A stretch of DNA of 64,000 bases from Myxococcales bacterium (GTDB lineage Bacteria; Myxococcota_A; UBA9160; UBA4427): NCBI GenBank assembly GCA_012960035.1, contig DUBZ01000061.1, positions 62,001 through 126,000 on the forward strand. Reading direction: 5' to 3'. Each line of letters begins with the position of its first letter. Position 1 is the first letter of the stretch. Below the pieces are notes generated by a model. That model was not told the origin of the DNA. It did no database searches and worked only from the letters and a program-made list of their open reading frames with translations. The translations under genes and the position numbers were made by a program. Positions 27,534 to 36,711 of the stretch are shown here, in pieces.

Positions 27534-28379
27534 ATGGACAAGATCAAGACCTGGGTCGAAGAGTCGCCCTACAGCAAGTATCTGGGCATTGCGCTCGATG
27601 AGATCGATGATTCCAGCGCGCGACTGAGGCTTCCTTATCAGGATGCCAACTCGAACCCCGGGAAGGCGCTTCATGGCGGATGCGCTGCGTCCCTCGGTGC
27701 AATCGCCGGGCAGGCGATTGCACGCGCCGCACTGGGCGAGGAAGCGGGTCCCTTTCATACCGCACAGATGCAGGTGAGTTATCTGGCCGCTGCGATCGGT
27801 GATGACGTGATGGCCGAGGCCAAACTGCTTCGACGCGGTCGCGAACTCTGTTTTGTCGGTACTGATGTCAAGACGACAGAGGGAAAACCCATCGCCCGGG
27901 TGATGACCACCATTCGCGGTCGGTTTGCCCGCGAAGAGGCTCGCTCCTACGTGTCTCAGGGCGATCACGGCGAGTCCGACCCCGGTGTCATGGGACCGCA
28001 TATTGGGAAGGTCCCCTTCATTGGCAATCGCGGCATAACAGTAGAACACATGACCGGCGGCACCTCGAGACTTGCCATGCCCCAGCTCAACGACAACGGA
28101 GATGCCTCGGGTGGAGTTCACGAGGGTGCGGTGTTGGCCTTGCTGGATACGACGGGCGCGATGGCCTCTTGGGCCGAATCGGGTCCGGGAAACTTCAAGG
28201 CTTCGACGGCGTCGATGCAGATTCAGATCCTCGGGCCTGCACCCAAGGGCGATCTGGTCGCCTACGGACGCTGCATCCAGAACGACAACGAGATCTACTG
28301 GTCCGATGTCGAGGTCGCAAGTGCCGCCGACGGCCAAGTGAATGCGCGCGGTACGGTCCTCTACCGAATAGTAAAGTAG
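27534..28379 (+). CDS. double-hotdog PaaI-type thioesterase
   Basis: The 281-residue protein consists of two hotdog domains. The first (residues about 1-140) contains DANSNPGKALHGGCAASLGA, the PaaI/YbgC signature HGG; the second (about 150-281) contains DNGDASGGVHEGAVLALLD with a matching histidine. This tandem arrangement forms an intramolecular dimer. It should hydrolyse acyl-CoA thioesters. It lies 37 bases after the alcohol dehydrogenase in the same operon and is followed by a MaoC-family relic, also a hotdog protein. Confidence 0.85.
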   Translation: MDKIKTWVEESPYSKYLGIALDEIDDSSARLRLPYQDANSNPGKALHGGCAASLGAIAGQAIARAALGEEAGPFHTAQMQVSYLAAAIGDDVMAEAKLLRRGRELCFVGTDVKTTEGKPIARVMTTIRGRFAREEARSYVSQGDHGESDPGVMGPHIGKVPFIGNRGITVEHMTGGTSRLAMPQLNDNGDASGGVHEGAVLALLDTTGAMASWAESGPGNFKASTASMQIQILGPAPKGDLVAYGRCIQNDNEIYWSDVEVASAADGQVNARGTVLYRIVK

Positions 28380-28452
28380 ATCAAAAACGACTACACCGTC
28401 TCTCTGGCGTTAGGCCATGAGAATCGGAAACCCCGATCAAGGAAATCATTCA

Positions 28453-28730
28453 ATGCCTGTCAATCCCGATGCAGTCGGGGAAGGGGAACATCCGTCAAGC
28501 GTTCCTGAAAATCGAAGGATGCCTTGCTCTATGCGCCCGGCGTAGACGAGTTGGTATTCACGACCGAGAACACGAAGGGCACTCCGCAGAGGGTTCTGCC
28601 CACAATGGCGGTCGTGATCGGTATGGGCGGTGTTCCCTTCGACAAGATTGGAACCTTCAATTGTGATTCGATCGACCTGGCGACGGGCAAGCCACGCATG
28701 AAGGTGACGATGACGGCCTATGCTGATTGA
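28453..28730 (+). pseudogene. MaoC-family enoyl-CoA hydratase remnant
   Basis: The start MPVNPDAVGEGEHPSS at 28453 resembles the N-terminus of MaoC-like (17-beta-HSD4 type) enoyl-CoA hydratases. After a short loss and frame change, the homologous sequence resumes as SKDALLYAPGVDELVFTTEN and RVLPTMAVVIGMGG (about 28512-28640). It then passes straight to DLATGKPRMKVTMTAYAD and a stop at 28730. The catalytic hotdog half is missing, so no hydratase could be made. The surviving 3' frame of about 70 codons could still be translated from a TTG. It lies between intact genes of the same operon. Confidence 0.6.
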
Positions 28731-28742
28731 GGGGGAAACGGC

Positions 28743-29990
28743 TTGACGACGAACTTACATTTACTTCCGCTTCCCGTGAGGTTGATGAACCTGGCGGGCA
28801 GGGGCATCCAACGGATCGGCGTGCAACCGATCAAGCTGAATGTCGAAGGCCTGCTCGTGAAGGCGGCGACGAATACCGGGCTCTCCGATTTTGGTGGAGA
28901 TGAATTTCGCAAGCCCCTGGCGCTGCTGATCGAGGGTCTCGAGAACGAAGCGAACCTGTCCACCATGGGTCGGCTGGTCGCGCGAAGTGATTTGGTTAGG
29001 ACGTTGGAAAATCGGTTGCGCATGGTCGACCTATTTCATCAGCATCCCGAGATCCTTGAACAACCGATCGCGCCCCCGATCTTCGTGATTGGCGCGCCGC
29101 GCACCGGCACCACGATCTTTCACGACCTGCTTGCGATGGATCCGGGCATTCGCGTGCCGCTCAGTTGGGAGACCAGCTATCCACTGCCTCCGCCGGAGAC
29201 CGCCACGTTCCGCACGGACCCGCGCATCGCCCAGGTTCAGGCCGATCTCGACCGACTCGATCAGCTGCTTCCGGAGTTCAAGAAGATGCACCCGATGGGC
29301 GCCGAACGCGCACAGGAATGTGTCGCGATTACGTCCCACGACTTCGCGAGCATGATCTACCAGACCCAATTCGAAGTCTCGACCTACGATCGTTGGGTCC
29401 TGGCTCACGACATGCGTTCGGCTCTTCGCTGGCACCGACGCTTCTTGCAGGTGCTGCAGTGGAAGGCGCCAAGGGAACGCTGGGCGCTGAAGTCGCCTCA
29501 GCACCTCTGGCATATCGAGCATATCCACCGCGAATATCCGGATGCGCTCTTCGTGCAGACTCATCGTGATCCGGTGCGAGTGGTCGTTTCGATCAGCAGC
29601 CTGGTTGCTGCCTTGCGCAGTCTATCGAGCGACCGGGTGTCTCTACCCGAGATCGCGGAGTACTACGCGACGGCGTTGGTCCAGGCCTTTGACAACACCA
29701 TGGCCTATCGACGTGCCGGCAGGCTGCCGGCGAACCAGGTTGTGGATCTCTACTTCCAGGACTTCATCAAGGACCCGGTGGGCACCGTTCGTCGGGCTTA
29801 CGAACACTTAGGCCTCGACCTGTCGGACCAGGCCGCAAGCGCCATGCAAGCGTTTATCGACGACAATCCCGCTGACAAGCATGGTCAGCATTTCTACAGC
29901 TTCGCGGATACGGAAATGGACGAACAGGAAATCCGTGATCGGTTTCGCGACTACCAGACCTACTTCAATGTTGACGAGGAGGCAGTATGA
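28743..29990 (+). CDS. sulfotransferase family protein
   Basis: The protein of about 415 residues contains the PAPS 5'-phosphosulfate loop GAPRTGTTIFHDLLAMDPG near residue 118, preceded by PIAPPIFVI. The later HRDPVRVVVSISSL is the 3'-phosphate-binding region. This matches the Sulfotransfer_3 family. It transfers sulfate from PAPS to a hydroxyl or amine of a lipid, steroid or carbohydrate. The frame opens with TTG at 28743 after GAGGGGGAA; the in-frame ATG at 28785 is an alternative. Its stop overlaps the next gene's ATG (ATGA). Sulfation within a CoA-catabolic operon is unusual. Confidence 0.87.
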   Translation: MTTNLHLLPLPVRLMNLAGRGIQRIGVQPIKLNVEGLLVKAATNTGLSDFGGDEFRKPLALLIEGLENEANLSTMGRLVARSDLVRTLENRLRMVDLFHQHPEILEQPIAPPIFVIGAPRTGTTIFHDLLAMDPGIRVPLSWETSYPLPPPETATFRTDPRIAQVQADLDRLDQLLPEFKKMHPMGAERAQECVAITSHDFASMIYQTQFEVSTYDRWVLAHDMRSALRWHRRFLQVLQWKAPRERWALKSPQHLWHIEHIHREYPDALFVQTHRDPVRVVVSISSLVAALRSLSSDRVSLPEIAEYYATALVQAFDNTMAYRRAGRLPANQVVDLYFQDFIKDPVGTVRRAYEHLGLDLSDQAASAMQAFIDDNPADKHGQHFYSFADTEMDEQEIRDRFRDYQTYFNVDEEAV

Positions 29991-31117
29991 GCGAGCGATC
30001 GCTCTCGGATCCAGATGCGATTCCGGCGGCCGCCGACCCGACTGACGCAGCCACGCGAGCACTGCCCGAATTCATGCAGGCCTGGCGCGTGCACGCGTGG
30101 GGCCCCGATCCGAACGAAGCTATGGCCCTCGACACGATTGCGGTCCCGACACCGGCGGCCGGCGAACTGCTCGTTCGCGCGCAGGCGATCCCACTGAATC
30201 TGAATGACATGGAACGGATCAACGGCGAAAATATGATGGTTCGGCCGGAGCTGCCCGTGACGCCGGGCATGGAGGTGATGGGCGTTGTCGTCGCATGCGG
30301 CGATGGCGTGGAGGAATGGCTAGGGCGGCGTGTCGTTGCGATGCCGAAACTAGCGACCGGCGGCTTCGCCGAGTATTCGATCTGTCCCGTCGTTTCCAGC
30401 TTCGAGATGCCTGAGGATATTCCGCTTCCGGCGGCAGCGGCGCTCTATTTCCCATACCACTTGGCTTGGCTGGGGCTTGTCGATCGGGCCGCGCTCGAGG
30501 CAGGCGAGAGTGTCCTGATCCATGCGGCTGCCGGAGGTTCTGGTTCGGCAGCGATTCAACTGGCTAAACACATCGGTGCGACCGTTTACGCCACCGCTGG
30601 AAGCGATGAGAAGGTCGAATTATGTCGGGAACTCGGCGCAGACGTTGCGATCAATTACAGCCGTGAAGACTTCCAGTCGGTTGTTCTCGAGGCGACGCAT
30701 AACAAGGGCGTTGATGTGGTCTTTGACAATGTCGGCGAGGCTGTCATGGAAAAATCCATGAACTGCGTCGCGTACAACGGTCGATATCTCATGATGGGCT
30801 TCGCGTCGGACAAACGTTTCGCCGACGAAAAGCTGATCGTGCCGCGGCGCGTCCTGATGGGAAACATGAAGCTATCCGGCGTGCTCATGGCGTACGCCAA
30901 CGATGTCGTGGCTCCGATGATGAAGAAGGCGATGGGCTGGAATTTCTGCCCTGATTCGCTGGGCCAAGAGATCATGGCTCGAATCGTCGAACTGGTACGG
31001 GCGAAGAAGCTGAAGCCCGTGATCGGCGAAACAACCACGTTCGACGCGATCCCCGCCGCTATGGCACGCATGCGAGACCGAAAGACGACCGGCCGCGTCG
31101 TTGTTCTCGTCGACTGA
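29987..31117 (+). CDS. zinc-independent MDR oxidoreductase (quinone reductase-like)
   Basis: The 376-residue medium-chain reductase has an N-terminal GroES-like domain (IPLNLNDMERINGEN, VTPGMEVMGVV) and the NADPH loop HAAAGGSGSAAIQLAKHIGA. VVFDNVGEAVMEKSMN is the typical quinone/enoyl reductase segment. There are no zinc cysteines. About 30 extra residues precede the usual start. It overlaps the sulfotransferase gene by four bases, so it is translationally coupled and ends the operon. A likely role is NADPH-dependent reduction of an enone in the same pathway. Confidence 0.88.
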   Translation: MSERSLSDPDAIPAAADPTDAATRALPEFMQAWRVHAWGPDPNEAMALDTIAVPTPAAGELLVRAQAIPLNLNDMERINGENMMVRPELPVTPGMEVMGVVVACGDGVEEWLGRRVVAMPKLATGGFAEYSICPVVSSFEMPEDIPLPAAAALYFPYHLAWLGLVDRAALEAGESVLIHAAAGGSGSAAIQLAKHIGATVYATAGSDEKVELCRELGADVAINYSREDFQSVVLEATHNKGVDVVFDNVGEAVMEKSMNCVAYNGRYLMMGFASDKRFADEKLIVPRRVLMGNMKLSGVLMAYANDVVAPMMKKAMGWNFCPDSLGQEIMARIVELVRAKKLKPVIGETTTFDAIPAAMARMRDRKTTGRVVVLVD

Positions 31118-31143
31118 AAGTCAAATCATGCGAAGCGGAGCTT

Positions 31144-31653
31144 CTAGTCGGATATCTCCGCCCGCTCTCGCGAGTAGGCCTTCCAGGTGTCACCTTCGCG
31201 GTCGGCAACGTGTTCGTCTCCGAGAGCGGCGGTGAGACAACAGAACTCGAGTTGGAGGAAGTTCGGATCGCGAAAATAGATGGATTGACACCATCCGTGG
31301 TCGACGATTCCTCGAACACTGAGCCCCTTCTCCAATAATTCGTTGCGTTTCTTTTCGAGTTCGGTTGGGTCCTCGACTTTGAACGCAAAGTGATAAACCG
31401 CCCCTCCGATTCCGAGGCCCCGATTGATTCCGGTGTCGAAGTCGGCCGAGACGCCCTGGACATCGTTGGCTTCCATGAAGGCGATGAGTTCGCCCTCACC
31501 GACATCGAAGAACGCATGACGAATGACACCTCCAGCGTCGAGCTCAATGGTTTCGCAAACGACGGCGGCGAATCCGAGAACGTTCTCGTAGAAATCGAGA
31601 GTGCTGTCCATGTCCCGGGTTGCCAGGCCGATATGATGTATTCCACGATTCAT
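31144..31653 (-). CDS. VOC family (glyoxalase/dioxygenase-fold) protein
   Basis: This 169-residue protein starts MNRGIHHIGLATRDMDSTLD with the first metal-ligand histidine. It continues YENVLGFAAV, AVYHFAFKVED (second histidine) and FRDPNFLQLEFCC (glutamate ligand), the betaalphabeta-betabetabeta pattern of VOC enzymes. The reaction could be isomerisation, ring cleavage or lyase activity. GAAAGAGGTGG precedes the ATG; longer frames exist but lack this. It overlaps the upstream amidohydrolase stop by four bases and is the last gene of the reverse operon. Confidence 0.88.
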   Translation of the reverse strand: MNRGIHHIGLATRDMDSTLDFYENVLGFAAVVCETIELDAGGVIRHAFFDVGEGELIAFMEANDVQGVSADFDTGINRGLGIGGAVYHFAFKVEDPTELEKKRNELLEKGLSVRGIVDHGWCQSIYFRDPNFLQLEFCCLTAALGDEHVADREGDTWKAYSRERAEISD

Positions 31654-32774
31654 GGTTCCACCTCTTTCGTAATGGCTTCGAGATCTAGATTGTAGAGTTC
31701 GGCCACATTCTGGCCAAGGATGTGTCGGCGCTGTTCGGCCGACAGTTCTCTTGAATGCTCCTTCAACATCTCCTGGGACCACGGCCAGGTCGAGTCGCTA
31801 TGCGGGAAATCGTTCGCCCACATCAGACGCTTCCAATTCATCATGTCGGCGACCCGGAAGGCCACCCAGTCATCCTGGAAGGTGGTGTAGATATTCTCCG
31901 AGAAGTACTCCGACGGGAGCTTTGACAACTCTTGTCCCGGCTTCAGCCAGTTGCGATGGCGCTTGAAGGCATGATCCATTCGATACATGAAGTGCGGCAC
32001 CCATCCGGCGTCAGCTTCGGCGCAGACGATCTTTAGATCGGGATGACGTTCAAAAACACCGCCCAGAACAAGCATGCCCATGATGTCTTGACAGCCGCGA
32101 ACGATCGATAGGAATCCGTTCATCTTCGGACCCCGTGTTCGCTCGGTCGGCGTTGTCAGGATATGAAAGCTCAGCGGCAGTTCGAGCTCGATGGCCGCTT
32201 CCCAGAAGCCGTCATAGACGGTCGAGTCATAGTCTTCGACGGCGGGCTGACCGGGCATCATGACGCCGCCCAGCCCCAGTGCCTTGATTGAGCGAAGATC
32301 TTCAATGCCTTCCTCCGGAGATCGCATGGCCGTCTGACCGCAACCGATCAGGCGAACCGGATCCTCGGAACAGTATTCAGCAATCCATTGATTGTATGCG
32401 TCGAAGCATGCCTTCTTGTAGTCGAAGTCTTTGTGATTGCAGAGCACCATACCCACGGTCGGGTAGATGATTTCTGCGTCGACGCCGTCGCGAATCTGGT
32501 CGGCTCGCCTCGCCTTCGGGTCCCAGCCACCTCGATGAAGATCCTTGAATCGCGAACCCATGATCGAAATCTCTTCAGGTGCTTTGCCGGCGGCCGCGAC
32601 CAGTCCCATCGGGATAGGCTTCTTCATCCCATCGATCACGAACATGTCGCCGAGATCTTCGCCTAGATCCTTCATCACCGGCGCCCGGTCCTTCCATTTC
32701 TCGGCGATGTGCGCGGTATAGGTCTCCGGCGCTTCGGTGATATGGGAATCGGCAGAAATGACTGCATCACGCAT
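31650..32774 (-). CDS. amidohydrolase family (Amidohydro_2) hydrolase or decarboxylase
   Basis: This 374-residue TIM barrel begins VISADSHITEAPETY (D-x-H metal motif). It has FHILTTPTERT, VCAEADAGWVPHFMYRMDH and ANDFPHSDSTWPWS with the catalytic aspartate, as in ACMSD-like enzymes acting on aromatic ring-cleavage or carboxylated products. It resembles the protein at 5303-6466 in architecture. Its ATG overlaps the stop of the preceding aminoacylase gene (TGATG), and its stop overlaps the VOC gene, showing tight coupling. Confidence 0.88.
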   Translation of the reverse strand: MRDAVISADSHITEAPETYTAHIAEKWKDRAPVMKDLGEDLGDMFVIDGMKKPIPMGLVAAAGKAPEEISIMGSRFKDLHRGGWDPKARRADQIRDGVDAEIIYPTVGMVLCNHKDFDYKKACFDAYNQWIAEYCSEDPVRLIGCGQTAMRSPEEGIEDLRSIKALGLGGVMMPGQPAVEDYDSTVYDGFWEAAIELELPLSFHILTTPTERTRGPKMNGFLSIVRGCQDIMGMLVLGGVFERHPDLKIVCAEADAGWVPHFMYRMDHAFKRHRNWLKPGQELSKLPSEYFSENIYTTFQDDWVAFRVADMMNWKRLMWANDFPHSDSTWPWSQEMLKEHSRELSAEQRRHILGQNVAELYNLDLEAITKEVEP

Positions 32775-34468
32775 CAGGCATGACCTCCACGAAGTACGAG
32801 TCCAGGAAGTGAATCGCTCGGGCTGAGTCGACTCTCGTTGTTTTCCCGCAGCACGACGCCATTGACGATGACCGCGCGCATTCCGAACGCGTCGGCAACG
32901 AGGCGATCAGCGCCACCGGGAAAATCATGCACGCGGCGTACTCGATCGCAGCCGACAGTCTCCGGATCGAAGATGGCTATGTCAGCCGCGAGGCCTGTTT
33001 CGAGGCGTCCGCGATCCGTGATCCCGAAAATCTCGGCTGGCTGGGCCGTCAATCGTCGCACCGCTTCTTCAAGCGTTAGCGCGCCCTTTTCGCGCACCCA
33101 ATGCCCGAGTAGATGAGTCGAAGCGCCTGCGTCGCAAAGTTGACTCGCGTGTGCCCCGGCATCGGACAAGCCCAACATCGTCGCGGGGTGATTCAGCAGC
33201 TTGCCAACCATTGCTTCGTCGGTGTTTGCGGCGGCCATTCGAAATCGCGTCTCGAGCCCGGTTTCGAGCGACAGGTCGATGGCCAATTCCATGGCCGAAA
33301 TGCCGCGCTCCTCGGCAACATCTCCGAGAGTGCGTTCGAGCAAAGACTCGTCAGCCGGATGGTGACTGATGGCCATGCCTGGAATTTTCGAACCAAAGCC
33401 AGTGGAGTGCATGAAGGCTTCGATGATGGACTTTCGAATTTCGGGATCGCGATAGCGCGCCTCGCGTTCGTCGAAAGGAGTCTTCGAAATAATTTGCATC
33501 GCCGGATGGCTCTCGAGAGGGAAGGGCGCGCGGAGGTCGAACTCGAACATCAGGGGTCGGCCGGTGACCTGCGGATAGACGGCGACGCCTTCGGATTGCA
33601 GTTCGGTCGTCGTCTTGAGGACGCCCTCGATCAGCTCGGTTGGCATCAGGTCGGTCAACAACGCCGTCCATGACACGGGCTTACCGGTCCGCCGATAGAT
33701 TTCGGCAAACTGCTTCGTGAAAAAGCCCGATCCCGCTGTGGCCTGCAATACGCCGTGAGGGGAATCTCTCAGGGCGTCAGCGATCTGATTGATTTCTTCG
33801 ACTGCGGCGACTCTGCTTGGAACGGGATTCCCGTCGTACCCGACGTGGGTCGGCGCTTTCGATGACGCGAATCCGATCGCGCCCGCCTCGAGCGCCTCGG
33901 TGACGATCGTCTTCATTTCCGCAACCTGATCCTTGGTTGCCAGGTCGGTCACGGCCTTCTCGCCCATTACGAAAGTTCGCAGCGGTGTGTGTCCGATCAA
34001 GACCGCCAGGTTGATCGCGTTGTTGCGTGATTCGACCGCATCGAGGTATTCGGGAAAGCTCTCGAAGGGCCATTCTTCTCCGAGCCCTGCCTTGAGCGCT
34101 GAAAGACTCATGCCCTCGACATTCTCGAGTGTTCGCAAGATGAGGTCGCGGTCTCGCGAACGAGTCGGTGCGACGCCGAAGCCACAATTGCCAATCACCG
34201 CGGTCGTGACGCCATGCCAGGGAGAAGGCGACAACATTGAGTCCCAGAAAAGCTGGGCGTCATAGTGGGTGTGTACATCGATGAATCCCGGCGATACGAC
34301 CGCGCCGGTTGCGTCAACGATCTCATCGGCATCGCCTCCGAGTTCATCCGGCGTGCCGATGGCGGCGATGCGGCCTTCTCGCACGCCAACTTCTCCGGCG
34401 CGACGTGTCGCACCGGAGCCGTCTACAAGCGTGCCGCCACGAATCAAGAGATCAAAGTGTTCCGCCAT
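32774..34468 (-). CDS. N-acyl-D-amino-acid deacylase-like amidohydrolase
   Basis: The 564-residue amidohydrolase has the opening LLIRGGTLVDGSGATRRAGE, the metal motif FIDVHTHYDAQLFWD, VIGNCGFGVAP, and the closing LGLSDAGAHASQLCDAGAST with the catalytic aspartate. This is the D-aminoacylase/dihydroorotase-type family widely annotated in catabolic operons. Several related proteins act on amides or cyclic substrates other than D-amino acids. It is the second gene of the reverse operon, 110 bases downstream of the acyl-CoA dehydrogenase. The substrate is unknown. Confidence 0.88.
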   Translation of the reverse strand: MAEHFDLLIRGGTLVDGSGATRRAGEVGVREGRIAAIGTPDELGGDADEIVDATGAVVSPGFIDVHTHYDAQLFWDSMLSPSPWHGVTTAVIGNCGFGVAPTRSRDRDLILRTLENVEGMSLSALKAGLGEEWPFESFPEYLDAVESRNNAINLAVLIGHTPLRTFVMGEKAVTDLATKDQVAEMKTIVTEALEAGAIGFASSKAPTHVGYDGNPVPSRVAAVEEINQIADALRDSPHGVLQATAGSGFFTKQFAEIYRRTGKPVSWTALLTDLMPTELIEGVLKTTTELQSEGVAVYPQVTGRPLMFEFDLRAPFPLESHPAMQIISKTPFDEREARYRDPEIRKSIIEAFMHSTGFGSKIPGMAISHHPADESLLERTLGDVAEERGISAMELAIDLSLETGLETRFRMAAANTDEAMVGKLLNHPATMLGLSDAGAHASQLCDAGASTHLLGHWVREKGALTLEEAVRRLTAQPAEIFGITDRGRLETGLAADIAIFDPETVGCDRVRRVHDFPGGADRLVADAFGMRAVIVNGVVLRENNESRLSPSDSLPGLVLRGGHA

Positions 34469-34578
34469 GGGTATGTGTCTCCGTACGAGGCCTTGGGTCG
34501 TGCCGAATCTCGACGCCCAGACAGTCTAGAAACTCATCTGCCCGATGGCGAGGAGAACGCATTCTGAGCGGCGACCGC

Positions 34579-35745
34579 TCAGTACGACCTCGGCAGTCCA
34601 AGAACATGCTCAGCGATGTAGTTCGTTGCCATCTCCTGGGAGATCGGTGCAAGCTTCATGAGTCTCGCCTCGCGCCAATAACGTTCGACCTGCATCTCCA
34701 CGGCATAACCCATCCCGCCGAAGGTCTGTAGGGCGCGGTCACATGCCGTAAAACAGGCTTCTGCGCTGCGTATCTTCGCGGTGTTCGCGGCCCCTCCATG
34801 GCGATCGCCGTGGTCGTAGGCCCATGCGGCGTATTTCCAAAGGAGGTCTGCGGCTTCGAGTTCGGTGTAGGAGTCTGCGAGAGGGTGGGCGATGGCCTGG
34901 TTTTGGCCGATTGGTCGGTTGAAGACTTCGCGTTCGCAGGCGTAGTGAACGGCCACTTCGATTGCTCGACGACCGAGGCCGACGGCTTCGGCCGAAATCA
35001 TGATTCTCTCGGGATTGATCCCGTCGATCAGGCATCGAAAGCCCCGACCGACTTCCCCGACGACATCGTCTTGCGAAACGGGAAGCCCCTCGATGAATAG
35101 CTCATTCGAGTTCACCGCATTGCGGCCGAGCTTGGGGATCTCACGGATCTCTACGTAGGCTTTGTCGAGATCGGCGAGGAAGAGCGTCATGCCGTCTGTC
35201 GGCTTGGCACATTCCTCGCGCGGTGTCGTGCGTGCCAACAACAACACCTTCTGTGCCTGCTGGGCTTTGGTGTTCCAGATCTTCTTCCCATTGATGATCC
35301 AGCGATCGCCATCTCGCGTCGCGGTGGTGCGGATGCGAGAGGTGTCGGTTCCCGCATCGTCTTCGGTGATGCCGAAGCTGACGTGAAGTTCGCCGGTTGC
35401 CGTTGGCGGAAGATATTGCTGCTTCATTTGCTCGGAGCCGTGATGGATCACGGGTCCCATGCCAAACATCGAGATGTGTAATGTGGACGCAGCGCTCATC
35501 GCGCCTCCACAACTCGAGACCGTATTCAAGAGCGTACCTGCTTGCAGCGTACCCAGTCCCGCGCCGCCGTATTTTTTTGGGACGATGATTCCAATCCATC
35601 CACCGGCAGCGAACGCGTTGTAGTACTCCCAGGGGAATTCGTGGGCGCGGTCTTTCTCGGACCAGTATTGGTCGTCGAACTGCTCGGCGAGCCTTCGCGC
35701 TTCACTCGTGATGCTTTCGAGCTCGGGGTCTGCTGAAAAATCCAT
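34579..35745 (-). CDS. acyl-CoA dehydrogenase
   Basis: The 388-residue flavoprotein has the N-terminal helical domain (MDFSADPELESITSEARRLA), the middle-domain motif HVSFGITEDDAGTDTSRI, and IINGKKIWNT. The C-terminal domain includes FNRPIGQNQAIAHPLADSY and ALQTFGGMGYAVEMQVERYW. It oxidises an acyl-CoA to the 2-enoyl-CoA and passes electrons to ETF. The ATG at 35745 gives family length; the frame extends further to 35994 across a separate gene relic and is not used. It heads the reverse operon. Confidence 0.93.
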   Translation of the reverse strand: MDFSADPELESITSEARRLAEQFDDQYWSEKDRAHEFPWEYYNAFAAGGWIGIIVPKKYGGAGLGTLQAGTLLNTVSSCGGAMSAASTLHISMFGMGPVIHHGSEQMKQQYLPPTATGELHVSFGITEDDAGTDTSRIRTTATRDGDRWIINGKKIWNTKAQQAQKVLLLARTTPREECAKPTDGMTLFLADLDKAYVEIREIPKLGRNAVNSNELFIEGLPVSQDDVVGEVGRGFRCLIDGINPERIMISAEAVGLGRRAIEVAVHYACEREVFNRPIGQNQAIAHPLADSYTELEAADLLWKYAAWAYDHGDRHGGAANTAKIRSAEACFTACDRALQTFGGMGYAVEMQVERYWREARLMKLAPISQEMATNYIAEHVLGLPRSY

Positions 35746-35824
35746 TGCAATAGAATATCTGACCTGCTGCACGTTCGCGCGGAAGGACTTTCCCTTTGCT
35801 GCCGCACGGTGGCTAGGTCTGATT

Positions 35825-35963
35825 GCCCCGCGTCCATGCAGGCCTACGCCTGCTCCACGATCTCGTCCTCGGAGATCGGAACATTCGGGTTTGCAGCCTT
35901 GGGCGTCTGCCCGTTCAATGCGGCTTCGATCATTAGAGGTGCTTGCTGAATAGACGACAGCAT
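35825..35963 (-). pseudogene. BKACE (DUF849, beta-keto acid cleavage enzyme) N-terminal relic
   Basis: From the ATG at 35963 the frame reads MLSSIQQAPLMIEAALNGQT, then PKAANPNVPISEDEIVEQA and a TAG stop (35844-35846), followed by ACMDAG in frame. The pattern MIEAALNG-TP-NP-VP-DEIVEQAL-C-DAGA is the start of the 3-keto-5-aminohexanoate cleavage enzyme/BKACE family. A nonsense codon replaces the expected leucine, and everything after the DAG motif is gone. An intact enzyme has about 280-310 residues. It lies just upstream of the acyl-CoA dehydrogenase and was perhaps once its operon partner. Confidence 0.6.
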
Positions 35964-36149
35964 AGCGGTGTCCGCTCGTCGGCTCCGATCTCAATCGACA
36001 CGGTGAACGACGCGAAACGGGGTCGCGCTATCCCGATCGAGGCTTGATTGACATATCCGTAGGTAGGTGTCGGACGCACCGGAAGGGCGGCCTGAACTTG
36101 CTATTTGCCGACCATCCAGGACCGTTCAACGACCGGCTGAGCCATCGAA

Positions 36150-36575
36150 TCAGCCAGTTCCCTGCAGGGCCGTGATGCCGAAATAAATCAGCGCGAGTCC
36201 GATTCCAATGCCGAAGGCCCCGAGCAGGCGCCAGCCCGGCAAAGGTCCCTGCGGCTGGTTCGGCACCAAGGCGACAAAAATTTCGCGGTAGAGATTTGGA
36301 AAGACGATCAATATGAGCGATGCGATTGCGACGATCCACAAACCGCACCAAAAAAGACCGCCGGCGAGAATGCTGCTCTCGGATCCGCCGACCTGGATCA
36401 TAATGCCACCGAGCAGAGCCAAAGCGACGCCGATCGTTCGGAGGACAATATTGGTCTCAGCCATTCGTCGAACGAGTAGCAGGTACGGCCCTGGCGCAAT
36501 CAAGAGCGGACCTCGCGAACAGATGATGAATAGCCCCAACGCGATCGTGATCACTTCGACTGCGTTCATACTCAC
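36150..36575 (-). CDS. small hypothetical inner-membrane protein
   Basis: This 141-residue protein has about four hydrophobic segments: VITIALGLFIICSRGPLLI, IVLRTIGVALALLGGIMI, LFWCGLWIVAIASLILIVF and LGAFGIGIGLALIYFGITAL. I do not recognise a family. It may start at Met1 (36575) or Met3 (36569). Upstream on the same strand is a tandem repeat of TACCAAAAAT (about 36604-36627) that could be regulatory. Nothing in the neighbourhood indicates a role. Confidence 0.65.
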   Translation of the reverse strand: MSMNAVEVITIALGLFIICSRGPLLIAPGPYLLLVRRMAETNIVLRTIGVALALLGGIMIQVGGSESSILAGGLFWCGLWIVAIASLILIVFPNLYREIFVALVPNQPQGPLPGWRLLGAFGIGIGLALIYFGITALQGTG

Positions 36576-36603
36576 CTCGATTCGAAAAAGCCCTGTGAGG
36601 CTT

Positions 36604-36627
36604 GTACCAAAAATGGTACCAAAAATC
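36604..36627. repeat. short tandem direct repeat upstream of a membrane-protein gene
   Basis: GTACCAAAAAT occurs twice in a row with a 12-base period, about 30-50 bases before the start of the small membrane-protein gene on the minus strand. Two face-adjacent copies on one helical side could be an operator. It may equally be chance. Confidence 0.3.
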
Positions 36628-36711
36628 TATCCGATGGTCTCTGATCTCATGTCACAACCCGTACCAGCGACCAACGCGGGTTACGACTAACGCCACGCAT
36701 TCACTCTGTGC

